Of a stretch of DNA of 64,000 nucleotides, positions 61,342 to 64,000 are shown one piece after another (position 1 is the first letter of the stretch; each line of letters starts with the position of its first letter). The notes under the pieces are model-generated. The model searched no databases, was not told the origin of the DNA, and saw only the letters and a list, made by a program, of their open reading frames with translations. The position numbers were made by a program, and so were the translations under genes. Source of the stretch: SKUL01 sp964487545 (GTDB taxonomy: Bacteria; Bacteroidota; Bacteroidia; Flavobacteriales_D; SKUL01). The stretch is from positions 55,448 to 119,447 of the forward strand of contig CAZARI010000005.1 of NCBI GenBank assembly GCA_964487545.1, in the 5' to 3' direction.

Positions 61342-61791
61342 ATGGCCCTGATCGATCAGATTAATGAGGATATAAAAGTTGCGATGCGTGCCCGCGACCA
61401 AAAAACCTTGGAGGCACTGCGGGCCATTAAATCCGCTCTGCTTTTAGAGACCACAAAAGCGGGCGCAGGCCATGAGATATCATCTGATGTCGAGAATAAA
61501 TTACTGCAAAAGTTGTATAAACAACGGCTTGAGTCTGCGGCAATTTACAAACAACAGAGTCGACAAGATCTGGCTGAAGATGAAGAGCAACAGGGACAGG
61601 TCATAGAACGTTACATGCCCAAACAAATGAGCCGTGAAGAAATCCGAATTGTGGTGGTAGGGATTATTCAAAAAACCGGAGCAACTACATTGGCAGATGT
61701 TGGAAAGGTGATGGGAGTGGCTTCAAAGGAAATGGCCGGTCGGGCCGACGGTAAAACCATTTCGGATGTGGTGAAGGAAGAACTCTCTTGA
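61342..61791 (+). CDS. GatB/YqeY-domain protein
   Basis: 149 residues: DQINEDIKVAMRARDQKTLEALRAIKSAL, AAIYKQQSRQDLAEDEEQQ and YMPKQMSREEI, then ADVGKVMGVASKEMAGRADGK are typical YqeY. Related to the tRNA-binding domain of amidotransferase subunit B; function unclear. Starts 1 nt after ftsZ stop, so it closes the dcw transcript before the terminator. Confidence 0.92.
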   Translation: MALIDQINEDIKVAMRARDQKTLEALRAIKSALLLETTKAGAGHEISSDVENKLLQKLYKQRLESAAIYKQQSRQDLAEDEEQQGQVIERYMPKQMSREEIRIVVVGIIQKTGATTLADVGKVMGVASKEMAGRADGKTISDVVKEELS

Positions 61792-61819
61792 TATTGAATT
61801 TTTAACTGTGGGTTAGCGC

Positions 61820-61859
61820 AAAAGCCTCCGTCTGGAATACCCGGATTACGGAGGCTTTT
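61820..61859. terminator. perfect 12-bp hairpin terminator after yqeY
   Basis: AAAAGCCTCCGT (61820-61831) pairs perfectly with ACGGAGGCTTTT (61848-61859) around a 16-nt loop, ending in T4 on the plus strand and also T4 on the minus strand. It likely ends the dcw-ftsZ-yqeY transcript. Confidence 0.85.
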
Positions 61860-61885
61860 CACTTAAATAGGTATAGTAGAATAAA

Positions 61886-63049
61886 ATGGGCACAATGAAA
61901 ATAGAGCGAATTGACCAACCGGAAAAAATGAAGTGGTGTGCTGAGCAATTGCAACAGGTGCAGCAATTGGCACTGGACCTGGAGTTTGACAAAAACCGGT
62001 ATCGCTATGGATTTCAGTTGTGCCTGATGCAGATTGCGGCTCAGGATACCTGTTATATTATCGATCCGCTGTCAGCAGGTGTGGAAGTGAATCTCTTGTT
62101 TCCGCTGTTTGAGGATGAACGCATCGAAAAAGTGGTTTTTGCTTTTGGCGAAGATCTGAGATTGCTGCATACATTGGGTTGCTTTCCCCGCGGATTGTAC
62201 GATTTACGTCAGTCCATGAGTCTGCTCAATTATCCACCGGCATCCTTGTCCACCTTGTTGGAGGAGGTTCTGGGGGTGCAGTCAGTAAAATCGGCCCAGA
62301 ACAGTAATTGGTTTACCCGCCCGCTCACGGACACACAGGTCGAGTATGCAGCCGATGATGTGCGGTATTTGATTGCCCTAAAAGAGAAAATTGCCGTGGA
62401 GGCTGAAACCAAAGGAATTACTGCTTGGGTTGATGAGGAAAATCGCTTTGCCGAAGAGCAGGATTATTCTAACACTGCCTTTAATGAAGTTTTTCGCGCT
62501 AAAGATAAATTTGGGCACAGTGCATACTCTTGGCATATAATGGAAAAGCTGCTCAATTTCCGGGAGGAGTTGGCCGAAGAAATCAACCGTCCGGGCTATC
62601 AGGTAATTCACAAGGATTATCTCTTGGAACTGAGCCAGAACGATGCGGCGTTGAAGAATTGGAAGCAAGTCAAGGGAATTCATCCGACCATTAGAAATGA
62701 TAAGACATTTAATCGGATTCAGTTGCTGTTGGACCATGCTCATGCGTCTGCAAAAGAGAAACAGCTTTCTACCACCGATGCGGCCATTCCGAAGTTGAGT
62801 TATGAGGAGTTGAGAGAGAAACGTAAAAAATCGGCCGAGGTGGAGCGTCTTAAACAAGAGGTGTTTGTTCCGCTAAAAGAGCGAATGATTCAGCACTATG
62901 GTGAAAACGCTGTGACGTTCATGTTGAGTAACCGCGCGCTTACCGATATTTTGTACGGCAACAAAGAGCAACATCTGCGACAGTACAAAAAGGACTTGTT
63001 GTTGAAATACGCAGCAGAGCTGAACATTTCGGTTGAGCAGTATTTGTAA
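61886..63049 (+). CDS. RNase D-like 3'-5' exonuclease with HRDC domain
   Basis: 387 residues. DEDD exonuclease domain (about 1-185): LALDLEFDKN (Exo I D-x-E), FAFGEDLRLLHTLG (Exo II) and VEYAADDVRYLIAL (Exo III Y-x3-D). An HRDC-like domain follows (about 205-290; FREELAEEINRPGYQVIHKDYLLELS). RNase D-type enzymes trim tRNA and structured RNA 3' ends. An alternate start (ATG at 61895) is three codons later. Confidence 0.9.
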   Translation: MGTMKIERIDQPEKMKWCAEQLQQVQQLALDLEFDKNRYRYGFQLCLMQIAAQDTCYIIDPLSAGVEVNLLFPLFEDERIEKVVFAFGEDLRLLHTLGCFPRGLYDLRQSMSLLNYPPASLSTLLEEVLGVQSVKSAQNSNWFTRPLTDTQVEYAADDVRYLIALKEKIAVEAETKGITAWVDEENRFAEEQDYSNTAFNEVFRAKDKFGHSAYSWHIMEKLLNFREELAEEINRPGYQVIHKDYLLELSQNDAALKNWKQVKGIHPTIRNDKTFNRIQLLLDHAHASAKEKQLSTTDAAIPKLSYEELREKRKKSAEVERLKQEVFVPLKERMIQHYGENAVTFMLSNRALTDILYGNKEQHLRQYKKDLLLKYAAELNISVEQYL

Positions 63050-63052
63050 AAA

Positions 63053-63748
63053 TTATTGTCCGGGAGTTTCCAGCATGAATCCGACACCGTGTATGGTGGT
63101 GATTTTCACATCGTCGTCGAGACTGAGGTACTTGCGCAGTTTGCTGATGAAGACGTCGAGGCTTCGCCCTACAAAATAATTATCATCTCCCCAGATCATA
63201 TTGGTCAACAATTCTCGCTCAATCACTTTTCCGCGCTGCTCCGAAAGTAGTTTCAGAATTTCAGCTTCCTTTTTGGTGAGTTTTTTTTCAAATCCCTCGG
63301 CACTCAGGTGAAAGTTGTTGTAGTCGAATTGATATTTGCCAATTTGCTGATAGGCGATTTGACTTTCTTTGTCGCTACTGCCGGTTCTTTTAAGTATGGC
63401 CTGAATGCGCAAAAGTAGTTCTTCCTTTCCAAACGGTTTGGTGATATAATCGTCTGCTCCGGCTTTAAATCCTACCACCTTGTCTTCGGCCATACTTTTG
63501 GCTGTGAGAAAGATGATGGGGACATCGCTGGTTTTGCGAATGTCGCGTGCAAGGCTGAAACCGTCTTTTTTGGGAAGCATCACATCCAGCACGCATAGGT
63601 CGTACGCGTTCTGGTTAAAATAACTGAGCCCTTCTTTACCATCCTTGCAAAGGTGCACTTCATATCCCGCCATTTTAAGGCTGTCTTGAACCACGAATCC
63701 CATGCTCAGATCGTCCTCAACAAGCAATATTTTAAGTTTATCTGCCAT
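63053..63748 (-). CDS. OmpR-family response regulator (RprY-like)
   Basis: 231 residues. Receiver with LLVEDDLSM, phosphoacceptor D55 (LCVLDVMLPKKDG) and DDYITKPFGKEE, then a winged helix (FEKKLTKKEAEILKLL; TTIHGVGFML). Resembles the Bacteroidota RprY subfamily. The start overlaps the upstream kinase by 11 nt. Convergent with the exonuclease gene, 3 nt apart. Confidence 0.9.
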   Translation of the reverse strand: MADKLKILLVEDDLSMGFVVQDSLKMAGYEVHLCKDGKEGLSYFNQNAYDLCVLDVMLPKKDGFSLARDIRKTSDVPIIFLTAKSMAEDKVVGFKAGADDYITKPFGKEELLLRIQAILKRTGSSDKESQIAYQQIGKYQFDYNNFHLSAEGFEKKLTKKEAEILKLLSEQRGKVIERELLTNMIWGDDNYFVGRSLDVFISKLRKYLSLDDDVKITTIHGVGFMLETPGQ

Positions 63749-64000
63749 TGCTGTTCTTCATTGGCAATTTAACAATAAAGCGGCTGCCTTTTCCGGGTGT
63801 GCTTTCTACGCTAATCTTTCCGTTGTGTTCTTCTACCATTAATTTTACATAATACAGCCCGAGTCCAAATCCTTTAACATCGTGAACATTGCCGGTGGGT
63901 ACACGGTAAAATTTATCAAAGATATGCACCATGGCCTCTTTCGAAATGCCGATTCCGTGGTCGGCCACCGAAAGGTAAAGCGCATTGTTTTCGCTCCATG
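63738..64000 (-). CDS. sensor histidine kinase, C-terminal end only (cut by window edge)
   Basis: The frame is open to the window edge, giving about 87 residues of a HATPase_c domain: VADHGIGISKEAM (G1), HIFDKFYRVP (F box), GFGLGLYYVKLMVEEHNG (G2) and GKGSRFIVKLPM. The N-terminal sensor and HisKA parts lie outside. Partner of the overlapping RprY-like regulator. Confidence 0.88.
   Translation of the reverse strand, partial: WSENNALYLSVADHGIGISKEAMVHIFDKFYRVPTGNVHDVKGFGLGLYYVKLMVEEHNGKISVESTPGKGSRFIVKLPMKNSNGR

Overview
The window comes from a Bacteroidota genome, most likely a Flavobacteriales-type lineage (Cryomorphaceae/Crocinitomicaceae-like). The evidence is: nadE next to the gliding-motility genes gldB and gldC; a secreted CotH/lamin-tail protein with a type IX secretion C-terminal sorting domain; a PhoB/PhoR pair of Bacteroidota type; a clade II (Sec/lipoprotein) nitrous oxide reductase; and repeated Bacteroidota -7 promoter boxes (TAnnTTTG). 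I see no tRNA, rRNA, CRISPR array, insertion sequence or prophage.

Layout. 1-5160: an edge-truncated GCS2-like carboxylate-amine ligase, a purine deaminase with a membrane-anchored EEP-family protein, an AsmA-like envelope protein and a tiny disordered protein. 5498-7829: mlaE-mlaF-mlaD, an inner-membrane lipid transporter. 7936-9780: an orphan TPR histidine kinase. 9857-12977: a probable ergothioneine operon (flavodoxin-like protein, DUF427, egtB, egtD). 13084-16343: a DEAD-box helicase, then a response regulator/kinase pair. 16397-20470: a T9SS CotH protein, a BOF-fold protein and a PepSY plus SdiA-regulated-type lipoprotein. 20744-23158 (minus): a cold-shock-domain protein and a 598-residue putative TIM-barrel flavoprotein. 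23265-31551 (minus): a denitrification (N2O reduction) operon read as heme-copper-oxidase-like protein, cytochrome c, nosZ, membrane protein, nosL, nosD, nosF, nosY, hemerythrin. 31765-33489: phoB/phoR. 33556-37148: a glycosyltransferase, trmB, an alkyltransferase-like protein, mrp and a NifU-like scaffold. 37260-40168: korA/korB. 40170-43284: nadE, a beta-barrel protein, gldB, gldC. 43292-44679 (minus): alpha/beta hydrolase and engB. 44970-61340: a complete division/cell-wall (dcw) cluster mraZ-rsmH-ftsL-ftsI-murE-mraY-murD-(two extra genes)-ftsW-murG-murC-ftsQ-ftsA-ftsZ, followed by yqeY and a strong terminator. 61886-64000: a RNase D-like exonuclease and an RprXY-like two-component system cut by the window edge.

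The most unusual item is inside the dcw cluster. Between murD and ftsW lie two tandem genes, each encoding only a MurD-like C-terminal (third) domain with no ATP-binding domain and with altered substrate-binding motifs. Other points of interest are MraZ-box-like repeats in 10-bp phase upstream of mraZ, -7 boxes so close to start codons that several mRNAs should be nearly leaderless, an incomplete heme-copper-oxidase-like protein leading the nos operon, and the flavodoxin/DUF427 genes coupled to ergothioneine synthesis.
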